Shown: in pieces, positions 10,893 to 21,072 of the stretch | Layout of the letters: each line of letters begins with the position of its first letter | Position numbering within the stretch: position 1 is the first letter of the stretch | DNA from: Comamonadaceae bacterium | Lineage (GTDB): Bacteria; Pseudomonadota; Gammaproteobacteria; Burkholderiales; Burkholderiaceae_C | Reading direction: 5' to 3' | Length of the DNA stretch: 64,000 nt | Assembly (NCBI GenBank): GCA_947452785.1 | Contig: CANGDZ010000002.1 | Location: 43,073-107,072, forward strand | Position numbers and translations under genes: made by a program | Notes under the pieces: model-generated | The model's database searches: none | What the model saw: the letters and a program-made list of their open reading frames with translations, nothing else | Told to the model about the DNA's origin: nothing

Positions 10893-12425
10893 TTAAAGCG
10901 GAATGTTGCCGTGCTTGCGCCATGGGTTTTCGATCTTCTTGTCTTTGAGCATGACCAGCGAGCGGCAGATGCGCTTGCGGGTTTCGTGCGGTTGAATGAC
11001 GTCGTCAATGAAGCCACGAGCGCCCGCCACAAAGGGGTTGGCAAAGCGGGCTTTGTATTCGGCTTCTTTGGCGGCGAGTTTTTCGGGGTCACCCTTGTCT
11101 TCGCGGAAGATGATTTCCACCGCGCCCTTGGCTCCCATCACCGCAATCTCGGCGTTGGGCCAGGCAAAGTTCACGTCGCCGCGCAAGTGCTTGGAGGCCA
11201 TCACGTCGTACGCACCGCCGTAGGCTTTACGAGTGATGACGGTGATTTTCGGCACGGTGCACTCAGCGTAGGCGTAGAGCAATTTGGCACCGTGCTTGAT
11301 GATGCCGCCAAACTCTTGCGAGGTGCCGGGCATAAAGCCAGGCACGTCGACAAAAGTGATGACGGGAATGTTGAACGCATCGCAAAAGCGCACAAAGCGC
11401 GCCGCCTTAATGGAGCTTTTGATGTCCAGGCAACCGGCCAGCACCAAAGGCTGATTCGCCACGATCCCCACGGTTTGGCCTTCCATGCGGGCGAAGCCAA
11501 TCAGGATGTTTTTCGCGTAGTCGGGTTGTAGTTCAAAGAAGTCGCCATCGTCCACGGTTTTGACGATGAGTTCTTTCATGTCATACGCCTTGTTGGCGTT
11601 CTCGGGCACCAAAGTGTCCAAGCTCATGTCCATGCGACCCGACGGATCACCGCTGGGGCGCACAGGCGCTTTTTCGCGGTTGTTCAAAGGCAGGTAGTTG
11701 TAGAGGCGGCGCAGCATCAAGAGCGCTTCGACATCGTTCTCAAAGGCCATGTCGGCCACGCCACTCTTGGTGGTGTGGGTCAAGGCGCCGCCCAACTCTT
11801 CGGCTGTGACTTCTTCGTGTGTCACGGTCTTGACCACTTCAGGGCCGGTGACAAACATGTAAGACGTGTCTTTGACCATGAAGATGAAATCGGTCAACGC
11901 TGGTGAATACACTGCACCACCTGCAGACGGCCCCATGATCATGCTGATCTGGGGCACCACGCCCGAGGCCATGACGTTACGCTGGAACACATCGGCGTAA
12001 CCGCCAAGAGAAGCCACGCCTTCTTGTATGCGCGCACCGCCCGAGTCGTTCAGGCCGATCACAGGGGCGCCCACCTTCATCGCCTGGTCCATGATCTTGC
12101 AGATTTTCTCGGCATGCGTTTCAGACAAAGCGCCACCGTACACGGTGAAGTCTTGACTGAACACGAAGACCAAACGGCCATTGATCATGCCGTAACCGGT
12201 AACCACGCCGTCGCCTGGGATCTTGTTGTCTTGCATGCCGAAGTCGGTGCAACGGTGTTCGACGAACATGTCCCACTCTTCAAAAGTGCCTTCGTCCAGC
12301 AAGACCTCGATGCGCTCGCGCGCCGTGAGTTTGCCTTTGGCGTGCTGCGCATCAATGCGCTTTTGCCCGCCACCCATGCGGGCCGCAGCCCGCTTTTGTT
12401 CCAGTTGTTCGTTAATGTCTTGCAT
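10893..12425 (-). CDS. pccB: Propionyl-CoA carboxylase beta subunit (carboxyltransferase)
   Basis: The 510-residue carboxyltransferase moves CO2 from carboxybiotin to propionyl-CoA, giving (S)-methylmalonyl-CoA. It shows two crotonase-like halves. In the first, the oxyanion segments are [13 protein letters not shown] and [13 protein letters not shown]. In the second they are [24 protein letters not shown] and [11 protein letters not shown] (each abbreviated here as motif cores). The C-terminal HGNIPL is typical of PccB. It lies between meaB and pccA, 32 bases after meaB. Confidence 0.95.
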   Translation of the reverse strand: MQDINEQLEQKRAAARMGGGQKRIDAQHAKGKLTARERIEVLLDEGTFEEWDMFVEHRCTDFGMQDNKIPGDGVVTGYGMINGRLVFVFSQDFTVYGGALSETHAEKICKIMDQAMKVGAPVIGLNDSGGARIQEGVASLGGYADVFQRNVMASGVVPQISMIMGPSAGGAVYSPALTDFIFMVKDTSYMFVTGPEVVKTVTHEEVTAEELGGALTHTTKSGVADMAFENDVEALLMLRRLYNYLPLNNREKAPVRPSGDPSGRMDMSLDTLVPENANKAYDMKELIVKTVDDGDFFELQPDYAKNILIGFARMEGQTVGIVANQPLVLAGCLDIKSSIKAARFVRFCDAFNIPVITFVDVPGFMPGTSQEFGGIIKHGAKLLYAYAECTVPKITVITRKAYGGAYDVMASKHLRGDVNFAWPNAEIAVMGAKGAVEIIFREDKGDPEKLAAKEAEYKARFANPFVAGARGFIDDVIQPHETRKRICRSLVMLKDKKIENPWRKHGNIPL

Positions 12426-12457
12426 GGTTGCTCTCTTTTCTCCAGGAAGATTTCAAA

Positions 12458-13486
12458 TTAACTCTGCGCCTGGTAGGCGCTGAGCAGTTGACGGGCGGCA
12501 GTCGAGGCCGCCAATTGGCCCCCTGCAACTTGTTGACTGAGTTCGGGCAGCAAGGCGCGGACACGCGGCTGCGCTCGAAAGGTTTGTTTCAGTCCGGCGT
12601 CGATGCGTTCCCACATCCACGACAGCGATTGTTGTTGGCGGCGCATGGCAAAGCGACCGTTGCGGGTTTGCAGTTGTCGGAACTCGATCACCGTAGCCCA
12701 AAAGCTGTCAACCCCTTGATTCAGTAAAGCACTGATCTGAACCACCTTGGGATGCCACACGCTGTCGTCGCCATGCATATGGCCCGACGAGGCATGCATA
12801 CCCAGCAATTGCAAAGCGCTGGTGATTTGCAATTGCGCCCGGGTAGCGGCCAGGGCGTCAATGTCGGCCTTGTTAATGACCACCAAATCGGCTATCTCCA
12901 TCACGCCTTTTTTGATGGCCTGCAAGTCGTCGCCGGCATTGGGCAGTTGCAAGAGCACAAACATGTCGCTCATATTGGCTACAGCCGTTTCAGACTGGCC
13001 CACGCCCACCGTCTCGACGATCACTACGTCATAACCGGCGGCTTCGCAGACCAGCATGGACTCACGGGTTTTCTCGGCCACGCCGCCCAACGTGCCACTG
13101 GAGGGACTGGGGCGGATGTAGGCCTGCGGATGCACCGACAGGTGTTCCATGCGGGTCTTGTCACCCAAGATGGAGCCGCCGGAGACGGTGCTGGACGGGT
13201 CGATGGTGAGCACCGCCACGCGATGACCTTGCGTGATCAGGTAAAGGCCGAGCGCCTCAATGAAAGTGGACTTGCCCACGCCCGGCACGCCGCTGATACC
13301 CAGCCTGAAAGATTGGCCGGTGTGCGGCAGCATGGCGGTAAGCAACTCGTCGGCCTGCACGCGATGGTCCGTGCGGGTGGACTCCAACAAGGTGATGGCT
13401 TTGGCCATGGCGCGGCGCTGCACGGGCGGATCACCCTGCAGCAGTCCCTGGAGCAATTGCTCGGGCGTCATTGCGCGAGATTCCAT
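12458..13486 (-). CDS. meaB: MeaB/ArgK-type G3E GTPase, methylmalonyl-CoA mutase chaperone
   Basis: GTPases of this family protect and reload the B12 cofactor of methylmalonyl-CoA mutase. The 342-residue protein has Walker A GVPGVGKST, the Walker B region VIVETVGVGQSE, the base-recognition motif NKAD, and the family-typical TIDPSS and GDKTRM segments. It starts 25 bases after the mutase stop codon, which is the expected partner arrangement. An internal ATG five codons in (13471) is an alternative start. The old name ArgK (arginine/ornithine transport kinase) is considered a misannotation of this family. Confidence 0.93.
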   Translation of the reverse strand: MESRAMTPEQLLQGLLQGDPPVQRRAMAKAITLLESTRTDHRVQADELLTAMLPHTGQSFRLGISGVPGVGKSTFIEALGLYLITQGHRVAVLTIDPSSTVSGGSILGDKTRMEHLSVHPQAYIRPSPSSGTLGGVAEKTRESMLVCEAAGYDVVIVETVGVGQSETAVANMSDMFVLLQLPNAGDDLQAIKKGVMEIADLVVINKADIDALAATRAQLQITSALQLLGMHASSGHMHGDDSVWHPKVVQISALLNQGVDSFWATVIEFRQLQTRNGRFAMRRQQQSLSWMWERIDAGLKQTFRAQPRVRALLPELSQQVAGGQLAASTAARQLLSAYQAQS

Positions 13487-13511
13487 TCAGCTTGGTCACC
13501 CTTGCGGGTGA

Positions 13512-15668
13512 TCAGGCCACGGCCTTCTTGATCTGCTCCAGCACATCCTTGGCACTGGCCGGTATGGGGGTGCCGGGGCCATAAATGCCTTTGACGCCCG
13601 CGTCGTACAACATCTCGTAGTCTTGACGCGGGATCACGCCACCGACAAAGACAATGATGTCGTCGGCGCCCTGCTTCTTAAGTTCGGCAATGATGGCGGG
13701 CACCAAGGTCTTGTGACCGGCCGCCAGCGTGGACACGCCCACGGCGTGCACGTCATTTTCAATCGCTTGGCGAGCGCATTCTTCGGGCGTCTGGAACAGC
13801 GGGCCCATGTCCACGTCAAAGCCTAAGTCGGCATAGGCAGTGGCCACCACTTTGGCGCCGCGGTCATGGCCGTCTTGGCCCAGCTTGGCGATCATCACGC
13901 GGGGGCGACGACCGTACTGTTCAGCAAATGCGGCAATTTCATTTTGCAGTTGTTCCCAGCCTTCGGCCGAGTCATAAGCGGCAGCGTAAACACCAGTCAC
14001 CTTTTGGGTATCGGCGCGGTGGCGTCCGTAAACAGATTCCAACGCGTCAGAAACTTCGCCCACCGTGGCCCGCAGGCGCATGGCTTGGATCGTCAACTCC
14101 AGCAAGTTACCTTTGCCTGAGGCAGCCGAAGCGGTCAAAGCGTCCAACGCAGCTTGCACCTTGGCGCTGTCACGGGTGGCGCGGATGTGCTTGAGGCGTT
14201 CAATCTGGCCGTCACGCACTTTCACATTGTCTATGGACAAACTGTCCATGGCATCTTCTTTGTCCAGCTTGTATTTGTTGACGCCGACGATCACGTCTTT
14301 GCCGGAGTCGATGCGGGCCTGCTTTTCAGCAGCGGCGGCTTCGATTTTGAGCTTGGCCCAACCGCTGTCCACCGCCTTGGTCATGCCACCCATGGCTTCG
14401 ACTTCCTCAATGATCGACCAGGCCTTGTCGGCCATCTCTTGCGTCAACGATTCCATCATGAAACTGCCGGCCCAAGGATCGATCACGCTGGTGATGTGGG
14501 TTTCTTCTTGAATGATGAGCTGCGTGTTGCGGGCAATGCGCGATGAAAATTCGGTGGGCAGCGCAATCGCTTCGTCCAGCGAGTTGGTGTGCAGCGACTG
14601 GGTGCCACCAAACACAGCAGCCATGGCTTCGATGGTGGTGCGCACCACGTTGTTGTAGGGGTCTTGCTCGGTAAGTGACCAGCCCGAGGTCTGGCTGTGA
14701 GTGCGCAGCATCAGGCTCTTGGGATTCTTGGCGTCAAAGCCCTTCATGATTCGGCACCACAGCAAACGGGCCGCACGCATCTTGGCAATTTCCAAGTAAA
14801 AATTCATGCCCACGGCCCAGAAAAACGACAAGCGTCCAGCAAAGCCGTCCACGTCCATACCCTTGGCAATGGCGGTCTTCACATACTCTTTGCCGTCGGC
14901 CAAGGTGAAGGCCATCTCCAGCGCTTGGTTGGCACCGGCTTCTTGCATGTGGTAACCCGAAATCGAGATCGAGTTGAACTTGGGCATGTGCTTGGCGGTG
15001 TATTCGATGATGTCGCCGATGATCTTCATCGACGGCTCAGGCGGGTAAATGTAGGTGTTGCGCACCATGAACTCTTTCAGAATGTCGTTCTGAATCGTTC
15101 CGCTCAATTGGTCTTGCGCCACGCCCTGCTCTTCGGCGGCCACCACGTAACCCGCCAGCACCGGCAGCACAGCGCCGTTCATGGTCATGGAGACCGACAC
15201 CTTGTCCAGCGGGATCTGGTTAAACAAGATCTTCATGTCCTCAACCGAGTCGATGGCCACACCGGCCTTGCCCACATCACCTTCGACGCGGGGATGGTCC
15301 GAGTCGTAACCGCGGTGGGTGGCAAGATCAAACGCCACCGACACGCCCTGCCCGCCTGCAGCTAGCGCCTTGCGGTAAAACGCGTTCGACTCTTCGGCCG
15401 TAGAGAAGCCGGCGTACTGGCGGATTGTCCAAGGACGCACCGCGTACATGGTGGCCTGTGGACCGCGCAAGAAGGGCTCAAAGCCTGGGAGCGTGTTGAC
15501 GTAGGGCAAATTTTCCGTGTCAGCCGCCGTGTACAAGGGCTTGACGATGATGCCGTCAGGCGTCTTCCAGTTCAGCGCGCTCACGTCGCCACCGGGAGCC
15601 GACTTGATGGCTGCTTTTTGCCAGGCTTCCAAGTTGGAGGCGTTGAATTCAAAGGATTTAGACGACAT
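13512..15668 (-). CDS. scpA: Methylmalonyl-CoA mutase, single-chain B12 enzyme
   Basis: Rearranges (R)-methylmalonyl-CoA to succinyl-CoA by radical chemistry with adenosylcobalamin. The 718-residue protein joins a catalytic TIM barrel ([37 protein letters not shown]) to a C-terminal cobalamin domain. The cobalamin domain carries the base-off motif D-x-H-x-x-G as [13 protein letters not shown], with GGVIP later. This matches homodimeric Sbm/ScpA-type mutases. The ATG at 15668 is preferred over one seven codons upstream because family similarity starts here. It is the first gene of the operon and is divergent from the GntR regulator. Confidence 0.96.
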   Translation of the reverse strand: MSSKSFEFNASNLEAWQKAAIKSAPGGDVSALNWKTPDGIIVKPLYTAADTENLPYVNTLPGFEPFLRGPQATMYAVRPWTIRQYAGFSTAEESNAFYRKALAAGGQGVSVAFDLATHRGYDSDHPRVEGDVGKAGVAIDSVEDMKILFNQIPLDKVSVSMTMNGAVLPVLAGYVVAAEEQGVAQDQLSGTIQNDILKEFMVRNTYIYPPEPSMKIIGDIIEYTAKHMPKFNSISISGYHMQEAGANQALEMAFTLADGKEYVKTAIAKGMDVDGFAGRLSFFWAVGMNFYLEIAKMRAARLLWCRIMKGFDAKNPKSLMLRTHSQTSGWSLTEQDPYNNVVRTTIEAMAAVFGGTQSLHTNSLDEAIALPTEFSSRIARNTQLIIQEETHITSVIDPWAGSFMMESLTQEMADKAWSIIEEVEAMGGMTKAVDSGWAKLKIEAAAAEKQARIDSGKDVIVGVNKYKLDKEDAMDSLSIDNVKVRDGQIERLKHIRATRDSAKVQAALDALTASAASGKGNLLELTIQAMRLRATVGEVSDALESVYGRHRADTQKVTGVYAAAYDSAEGWEQLQNEIAAFAEQYGRRPRVMIAKLGQDGHDRGAKVVATAYADLGFDVDMGPLFQTPEECARQAIENDVHAVGVSTLAAGHKTLVPAIIAELKKQGADDIIVFVGGVIPRQDYEMLYDAGVKGIYGPGTPIPASAKDVLEQIKKAVA

Positions 15669-15758
15669 GACTGAGCACTTTCGAAACAAAAATGAACTGG
15701 GACAGATTTTGGCGCCGATGGCCGTGTATCTGCTTACAAATTTCGTGATTCATAATTA

Positions 15759-15789
15759 TTGATGCAAAATATTTTAACCGGCTTACAAT
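15759..15789 (+). promoter_or_regulatory. Possible promoter of the GntR-type regulator gene
   Basis: TTGATG (15759-15764) and TACAAT (15784-15789) are separated by 19 bases, longer than ideal, in an AT-rich 183-base divergent intergenic region (15669-15851). The same region must also hold the mutase operon promoter and any operator; no clear palindrome stood out. Confidence 0.25.
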
Positions 15790-15851
15790 CTCAAATACAA
15801 GTTCCGCTCTCAAAATTCAACCGTTCACCCCTTCTCCATCTTTTTTAAACG

Positions 15852-16487
15852 ATGTCAGCCCTGTCCCTTGCACCGCGCGCCCTGTATGAAGAAGTAGCAG
15901 AACTGTTGCGACAACGGATTTTTGCGCGGGAGCTGGAAGCAGGCAGCTGGATTGACGAGTTGCGCATTGCCCAAGCGTTGGGAATTAGCCGCACCCCGCT
16001 GCGAGAAGCGCTGAAAGTGCTGGCTGCCGAAGGTTTGGTGACCATGAAGGTGCGCCGAGGCGCTTATGTCACCGAAGTCAGTGAAAAAGACCTGCGCGAC
16101 GTCTATCACCTGCTGTCCTTGCTCGAATCAGACGCAGCCCGCGTTGTCGCCAGCTGCGCCACCGACGAGCAAATGACGCAAATCCAGGTCCTTCAAACGG
16201 CGCTGGAAGCCGCCATGAACGACCGCGATCGCTTTTTCGAGCTCAACGAAAACTTTCACATGCTGCTTTTGGGTATTGCCGACAACCGTTGGCGCGACCA
16301 AATGGTGGCTGACCTGCGCAAAGTCATGAAGCTCAATCGCCACCATTCTTTGTTCAAAGAAGGCCGCATAGCGCAGTCACTGGCCGAACACCAAAGCATC
16401 GTGCAGGCCTTGGTGGCACGCCAACCCGAACAAGCCGCGCAGCGCATGTCGGCGCACTTTATGAACGGTTTGCAAGCGGCGCAATGA
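15852..16487 (+). CDS. GntR-family regulator, FadR/FCD subfamily
   Basis: A 211-residue repressor-type protein. Residues about 10-75 form the winged helix (LYEEVAELLRQRIFARELEA, then the helix-turn-helix AQALGISRTPLREALKVL and the wing RRGAYVTEV). The remainder is an all-helical FCD ligand domain with likely metal/ligand histidines in NENFHMLLL and EHQSIVQAL. It faces the methylmalonyl-CoA mutase operon across 183 bases, so control of propionate assimilation is the natural guess, possibly in response to an acyl-CoA or organic acid. The ligand is unknown. Confidence 0.85.
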   Translation: MSALSLAPRALYEEVAELLRQRIFARELEAGSWIDELRIAQALGISRTPLREALKVLAAEGLVTMKVRRGAYVTEVSEKDLRDVYHLLSLLESDAARVVASCATDEQMTQIQVLQTALEAAMNDRDRFFELNENFHMLLLGIADNRWRDQMVADLRKVMKLNRHHSLFKEGRIAQSLAEHQSIVQALVARQPEQAAQRMSAHFMNGLQAAQ

Positions 16488-16490
16488 GTC

Positions 16491-17438
16491 TCAGCTGGGG
16501 TCGCGGGCCGGGACAAGGCTTGCAGTCTGAGGCTTGAAGGCCATCACCAAACCGACGCCCGACAAAATCAAAGCTCCGCCTACCAGGTGGTGCCAGCCCA
16601 TGGGCTCGCCCAACAACAACCAAGCGGCCAAACCCGCATAAAGCGGCCCCAGGTACAGGGTCACCGCCACCCGGCTGGTGCCCAAAATTTTCTGCGTCCA
16701 GCCGTAAATCCAATACGCCCCAAGTCCTGGCACCAAAGCGGTCAAGCCAATCAGTCCATAGGCGGCCTGACCCAGCGGCGGCGTATCGGCCGAAGCCAGC
16801 TCCCACAGCGAAAAGGGCAAGAGCACGACCACACCGCCCATGCAAATGGTGGCCAGGCGTGCCGTGGCACTCAAAGGGCTGTGCCACTTTTTCTGCAACA
16901 AGGCATAAGCCGCCCAAGCGATTGCGGCGGCCAGGATCCACAAGTCACCCGACACCAGCTGCACTTGCGTCAGGTGCGACCAGTCACCGCGAACCACCAC
17001 ATGCGCCACACCCATCAAGGCCAAGGCCACGCCCAGCATTTGCCGCTTGGCAAAAGACTCACCCAACCATAGCACCGAGCCCACGGCAATCATGATGGGT
17101 GAAGAAGCATAGATGAGCGAGATGTTCATGGCACTGGTGCTTTGGCCAGCGATGTAGACCCAGGCGCCGCAGATCCACATGCCGCAAGCGCCCAAGATGA
17201 CCGATTGGTACCAGGTGGCCAGTACCCATTGGCGCATGCGCCACAGCTCCTGGCGCGCCAGAAGGGTAAGGATCAAACCCGCCAGACTCCAGCGACCGAA
17301 AGCCAAGATATGGGGCGCGACCACACCGGGCGCGATGCGGGCCGAAATTTGATTTACGGTCCAGAGCATGGGTGTCAACCAGATCAGCACCAAGGCGATA
17401 CGGGTGTGCGCCGCCAGGCGCTGGGCGTTAAAAGGCAT
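16491..17438 (-). CDS. EamA/DMT-superfamily transporter
   Basis: A 315-residue inner-membrane protein with about ten hydrophobic segments arranged as two EamA repeats (segments near GRWSLAGLILTLL, SLIYASSPIMIAVGSVLWLG in the first; AAAIAWAAYALLQ, LYLGPLYAGLAAWLLLGE in the second). Proteins of this superfamily export metabolites or amino acids; the substrate cannot be read from the sequence. Its start overlaps the dusA stop by 11 bases, so the two are co-transcribed. It converges with the GntR gene with almost no gap. Confidence 0.85.
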   Translation of the reverse strand: MPFNAQRLAAHTRIALVLIWLTPMLWTVNQISARIAPGVVAPHILAFGRWSLAGLILTLLARQELWRMRQWVLATWYQSVILGACGMWICGAWVYIAGQSTSAMNISLIYASSPIMIAVGSVLWLGESFAKRQMLGVALALMGVAHVVVRGDWSHLTQVQLVSGDLWILAAAIAWAAYALLQKKWHSPLSATARLATICMGGVVVLLPFSLWELASADTPPLGQAAYGLIGLTALVPGLGAYWIYGWTQKILGTSRVAVTLYLGPLYAGLAAWLLLGEPMGWHHLVGGALILSGVGLVMAFKPQTASLVPARDPS

Positions 17439-18480
17439 CTACAGGCTTTTCTGCGCCACGGGCCAAGGCCTCACGGGCCAGCTCCCAGACTTGGCGAGGT
17501 GGCAGGGGCTTGAGCTTGTGGTTACTCCAGACCTGGCGCCAATAGCGGCTGCCGCGCTCGCCGTGGTACAGCCCCAACATGTGGCGGGCGATAGCGTACC
17601 AAGGGCAGCCGTCCTCGGCAAAGGCCCGTTCCATGTAGGCGACCATGGCTTCTTCGACCTCCTCACGATTGGGCAAGGGGTGATTGTCGCCAAAGAACTC
17701 GGCGTCCCAGGTGCTGAGCAGCCAAGGGTTGTAATAAGCCTCACGCCCGATCATGACGCCATCAGCCTGCTGCAAATGCAGGGCAATTTCCGCGTTGGTT
17801 TTGATGCCGCCGTTCACAGCGATGGTCAAGGCCGGAAAGTCTTGTTTGAGCTGGTAGGCCAGTTCGTAGCGCAGGGGAGGGATTTCGCGGTTTTCTTTGG
17901 GACTCAAGCCGTCCAGCCATGCGTTGCGGGCATGGACGATGAACACCCCGCAACCCGCGTCGCTCACGGTACCGACAAAGTCGCGCACAAAGTCGTAACT
18001 CTCGATCTTGTCGATGCCAATACGGTGCTTGACCGTCACAGGCAGATCGACCACATCCCGCATGGCCTTGACGCCATCTGCTACGGTGCGCGGCTCGTTC
18101 ATCAAACAAGCGCCAAAAGCGCCACGCTGAACCCGGTCTGAAGGACAGCCGCAGTTGAGATTGATTTCGTCGTAACCCCAAGCCTGCCCCAGTTTGGCGG
18201 CATGGGCCAGATCGGCGGTGTCGCTACCGCCCAGTTGTAACGCCACCGGATGCTCTTCAGCATTGAAGCGCAAATGCCGTTGCTCACTGCCGTGGCGCAA
18301 AGCGCCTGTGGTCACCATCTCGGTGTAGAGCAAAGTGTGGCGGGTGAGCAGACGGTGGAAAAAACGGCAATGGCGGTCAGTCCAATCCATCATGGGGGCG
18401 ACGGACAAGCGCCAAGGGTTTGGCGAAAATGGACTCTTCGCTTGACCTTCGTCAGCGAGGCCTTGATGTGAACTGAACAT
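17428..18480 (-). CDS. dusA: tRNA-dihydrouridine synthase DusA
   Basis: An FMN enzyme that reduces specific uridines (positions 20/20a in DusA proteins) in the tRNA D-loop. The DusA-type N-terminus LSVAPMMDWTDRHCRFFHRL is present, with the catalytic cysteine in INLNCGCPSDRV, tRNA/FMN segments VKHRIGID and VNGGIKT, and DGVMIGREAYYNPW. The 350 residues include roughly 20 unconserved residues at the N-terminus; an internal start is possible, but no ATG lies before the core until MMDW. Upstream is the AT-rich region 18481-18747. Confidence 0.92.
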   Translation of the reverse strand: MFSSHQGLADEGQAKSPFSPNPWRLSVAPMMDWTDRHCRFFHRLLTRHTLLYTEMVTTGALRHGSEQRHLRFNAEEHPVALQLGGSDTADLAHAAKLGQAWGYDEINLNCGCPSDRVQRGAFGACLMNEPRTVADGVKAMRDVVDLPVTVKHRIGIDKIESYDFVRDFVGTVSDAGCGVFIVHARNAWLDGLSPKENREIPPLRYELAYQLKQDFPALTIAVNGGIKTNAEIALHLQQADGVMIGREAYYNPWLLSTWDAEFFGDNHPLPNREEVEEAMVAYMERAFAEDGCPWYAIARHMLGLYHGERGSRYWRQVWSNHKLKPLPPRQVWELAREALARGAEKPVDAF

Positions 18481-18596
18481 GCTCTGAAATCACCTCTTGA
18501 GGACTCTGTGTACATAACCCGCACCCAGCAAAATCCCAACCTTTGATCATAAGGTCGTGAATCCACCTCTGGCCTTGAATCCAGACATGGGACTAT

Positions 18597-18644
18597 TTAT
18601 TAAATTTAAATCCCTATGTGCGTTAAAGCACATACTTATTAAAT
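18597..18644. promoter_or_regulatory. Palindrome flanked by direct repeats in an AT-rich intergenic region
   Basis: TATGTGC (18615-18621) and GCACATA (18628-18634) form a perfect 7-bp inverted repeat around GTTAAA. It is flanked by two exact copies of TTATTAAAT at 18597-18605 and 18636-18644. The whole block lies in a 267-base gap between dusA and the small orphan gene. It looks like an operator or a regulatory hairpin for one or both neighbours; the bound factor is unknown. Confidence 0.45.
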
Positions 18645-18747
18645 ACAAAATAATACATTTAGACTGCAAATAAACCCATTTGGACTTCAACCAACCCTGG
18701 TGGATGAACCTCTACAGTCGCACATCAATCCATGAAGGAGTTATCAG

Positions 18748-18987
18748 ATGAACATCCATTTTCATCCAAAGGCAATGGCCGCAGTTGTTATGGTGTTGTT
18801 CATGGCCCTATGGGTGGCTTACACGCATAACGATGGTGGAGTTACTCAAAGCCAGTTGATCAGTGAATCGGTGCAGTCAAGGTCTACACCGTCGTCGCCA
18901 ACCTTGGTGATCTGCGGCGCTGATCAAAGTGACAGTCAGCGCAACAAGTCCTCATCGATCATCACCGTACCCTGCGGTCCCTACTGA
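18748..18987 (+). CDS. Small membrane-anchored or exported protein of unknown function
   Basis: I do not recognise this 79-residue protein. Residues about 8-25 (AMAAVVMVLFMALWVAY) are hydrophobic and could be an uncleaved anchor or signal peptide. The remainder is Ser/Thr/Gln-rich and polar, with two cysteines, C56 and C76, which could form a disulfide outside the membrane. A good AAGGAG lies about ten bases before the ATG, and a perfect terminator follows, so it looks like a real single-gene transcript. AT content upstream is higher than in the neighbours. Confidence 0.6.
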   Translation: MNIHFHPKAMAAVVMVLFMALWVAYTHNDGGVTQSQLISESVQSRSTPSSPTLVICGADQSDSQRNKSSSIITVPCGPY

Positions 18988-19020
18988 GTGCGGACAATCG
19001 GCGAAAAGGTTCCCCGCATC

Positions 19021-19055
19021 AATGAACAACCCCGCCGATGGCGGGGTTGTTCATT
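19021..19055. terminator. Bidirectional terminator hairpin
   Basis: A perfect 16-bp inverted repeat (AATGAACAACCCCGCC and its complement) around a GAT loop lies between the convergent small orphan gene and phaB. The A/T ends can serve as U-tracts in both directions, though the T-runs are short. Confidence 0.75.
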
Positions 19056-19072
19056 GGGGCGTCGGCAACGAC

Positions 19073-19810
19073 TTAACCCATGTGCAGACCGCCGTTCACC
19101 GAGAAGTCAGCGCCGGTGGCATAACCGCCTTCTTCGCTGGCGAGCCAGGCGATGATGGAGGCAATTTCGCTGGGCTTGCCCAGGCGCTTGACCGGCACGG
19201 TGTTCACGATTTTTTCCAGCACATCAGGACGAATGGCGTTGACCATATCGGTGCCGATATAGCCAGGGCTCACGGTATTGACCGTCACGCCTTTGGTGGC
19301 CATTTCTTGCGCCAAGGCCATCGAGAAACCATGCATGCCGGCTTTGGCGGCCGAGTAGTTGGTTTGCCCGGCTTGGCCTTTTTCACCATTAACCGATGAG
19401 ATGTTGATGATGCGGCCCCAGCCTTTTTCGACCATGTCGGCGACCACTTGCTTGGTCACGTTAAACATGGAGTCCAAGTTGGTGTTCATCACAGCATCCC
19501 AGTCGTCGCGGCTCATTTTCAAGAACATGCGGTCCTTGGTGATGCCAGCGTTGTTGACCAGCACGTCGATGCTGCCATGTTCGTCTTTGGTCTTGGTGAA
19601 GGCCTCTACGGTGGAGTCCCAGTCTCCGACGTTGCCCACCGAGGCGAAGAAGGTGAAGCCCAGGGCTTTTTGCTCATCCAGCCATTTGGTGTAGTCACGG
19701 GTCGGGCCGCAACCTGCAATGACCTTGAAGCCCTCTTGGTGAAGGCGTTGGCAAATGGCGGTTCCGATGCCGCCCATCCCGCCGGTGACGTATGCTACTT
19801 TTTGACTCAT
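19073..19810 (-). CDS. phaB: Acetoacetyl-CoA reductase PhaB
   Basis: The NADPH-dependent SDR that makes (R)-3-hydroxybutyryl-CoA for PHB synthesis. The 245-residue protein starts MSQKVAYVTGGMGGIGTA with the Rossmann glycine motif and has NNAG at VLVNNAGITKD. The catalytic Ser is in INISSVNGEKGQ and the Tyr-x3-Lys in NYSAAKAG; SPGYIGTDMV follows. Start choice rests on the GGAG ten bases upstream and on the normal family length; the open frame upstream is unrelated sequence. It is the third gene of phaCAB. Confidence 0.96.
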   Translation of the reverse strand: MSQKVAYVTGGMGGIGTAICQRLHQEGFKVIAGCGPTRDYTKWLDEQKALGFTFFASVGNVGDWDSTVEAFTKTKDEHGSIDVLVNNAGITKDRMFLKMSRDDWDAVMNTNLDSMFNVTKQVVADMVEKGWGRIINISSVNGEKGQAGQTNYSAAKAGMHGFSMALAQEMATKGVTVNTVSPGYIGTDMVNAIRPDVLEKIVNTVPVKRLGKPSEIASIIAWLASEEGGYATGADFSVNGGLHMG

Positions 19811-19862
19811 GGGGTTGTCTCCTAAATATGAGTGGGTTGAAAAGAATCTTTTATTCGAAAAA

Positions 19863-21047
19863 TCAGGCACGTTCAAGCGCAAGGGACACGCCCATGCCGC
19901 CGCCGATGCACAAAGCAGCCAGCCCTTTTTTGGCATCACGGCGTTGCATCTCGTGCAACAGCGACACCAAAATGCGGCAACCGGACGCACCAATGGGGTG
20001 GCCAATCGCGATCGCACCGCCGTTGACGTTGACCTTCAGCGGGTCGATACCGAGTGCGTTGTTCACAGCGCAAGCTTGTGCGGCAAACGCTTCGTTCAAT
20101 TCAAACAGGTCCACATCGCTGGCATTCCAGCCGGCGCGGGCCAGGGCTTTGCGTGAGGCGGGCACGGGACCCATGCCCATGGTGGCGGGATCCAGACCAC
20201 TGGTACCAAAGGCGGCGATGCGGGCCAGGGGCTTGAGCCCCAGTGCTGCCGCTTTGGCCGCAGACATGACCACCACGGCAGCCGCACCGTCGTTGATGCC
20301 CGACGCATTGCCAGCGGTGACGCTGCCGGCTTTGTCAAAAGCGGGGCGCAAACCGGCCAATGCTTCGGCGCTGGTTTTTTGATTCACGTATTCGTCAGTG
20401 TCAAAAATGACGGGGTCGCCTTTGCGCTGTGGAATCGAGACCGGCACGATCTCGTCTTTGAAGCGACCAGCTTGAATGGCGGCCGTGGCCTTGCGCTGAC
20501 TGGACAGTGCCAATTCGTCTTGCATCTGACGGGTTATGCCATGTTCTTTGGCCACGTTTTCAGCGGTGATGCCCATGTGGTACTGGTTGTACACGTCCCA
20601 CAGGCCGTCCACGATCATGGTGTCGACCATGTTCCAGTTGCCCATGCGCATACCGTCGCGCGAGCCCATCAACACGTGTGGCGAGGCACTCATGTTTTCT
20701 TGACCACCGGCGACCACAATCTCGCTGTCACCCCAGGCCACGGCTTGGGCCGCCAGCATGACGGCTTTGAGGCCTGAACCGCACACCGCATTAATGGTCA
20801 AGGCGGGGGTTTCTTTGGCCACACCGGCCTTCATCATGGCTTGGCGCGCGGGGTTTTGCCCAGCACCTGCGGCCAGCACTTGGCCCATGATGACTTCACC
20901 AATTTGGTCAAATGACAAACCCGAGCGGGAAATCGCTTCACGGATCACAATGGCGCCCAAATCAGGTGCCGAAATTTTGGCGAGTGAGCCGCCAAATTTA
21001 CCTACCGCGGTACGTGCGGCAGAAACGATAACGATGTCTTGAGTCAT
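19863..21047 (-). CDS. phaA: Acetyl-CoA acetyltransferase (beta-ketothiolase) PhaA
   Basis: Condenses two acetyl-CoA to acetoacetyl-CoA, the first step of PHB synthesis. The 394-residue thiolase shows the acylated cysteine in [13 protein letters not shown], the NEAFAAQ motif, the catalytic histidine in [14 protein letters not shown] and the second cysteine in [12 protein letters not shown]. It sits between phaC (25 bases) and phaB (52 bases), the conventional order in Burkholderiales. Confidence 0.96.
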   Translation of the reverse strand: MTQDIVIVSAARTAVGKFGGSLAKISAPDLGAIVIREAISRSGLSFDQIGEVIMGQVLAAGAGQNPARQAMMKAGVAKETPALTINAVCGSGLKAVMLAAQAVAWGDSEIVVAGGQENMSASPHVLMGSRDGMRMGNWNMVDTMIVDGLWDVYNQYHMGITAENVAKEHGITRQMQDELALSSQRKATAAIQAGRFKDEIVPVSIPQRKGDPVIFDTDEYVNQKTSAEALAGLRPAFDKAGSVTAGNASGINDGAAAVVVMSAAKAAALGLKPLARIAAFGTSGLDPATMGMGPVPASRKALARAGWNASDVDLFELNEAFAAQACAVNNALGIDPLKVNVNGGAIAIGHPIGASGCRILVSLLHEMQRRDAKKGLAALCIGGGMGVSLALERA

Positions 21048-21072
21048 ATGAGTCTCCTGTTGGTTTTAAAAA

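Noticed and set aside
8825..11092. N-terminal extension of about 73 residues on PccA
   Set aside because: The extra frame overlaps pccB out of frame and is low-complexity basic; the family start MFTKILIANRGE with a ribosome site follows.
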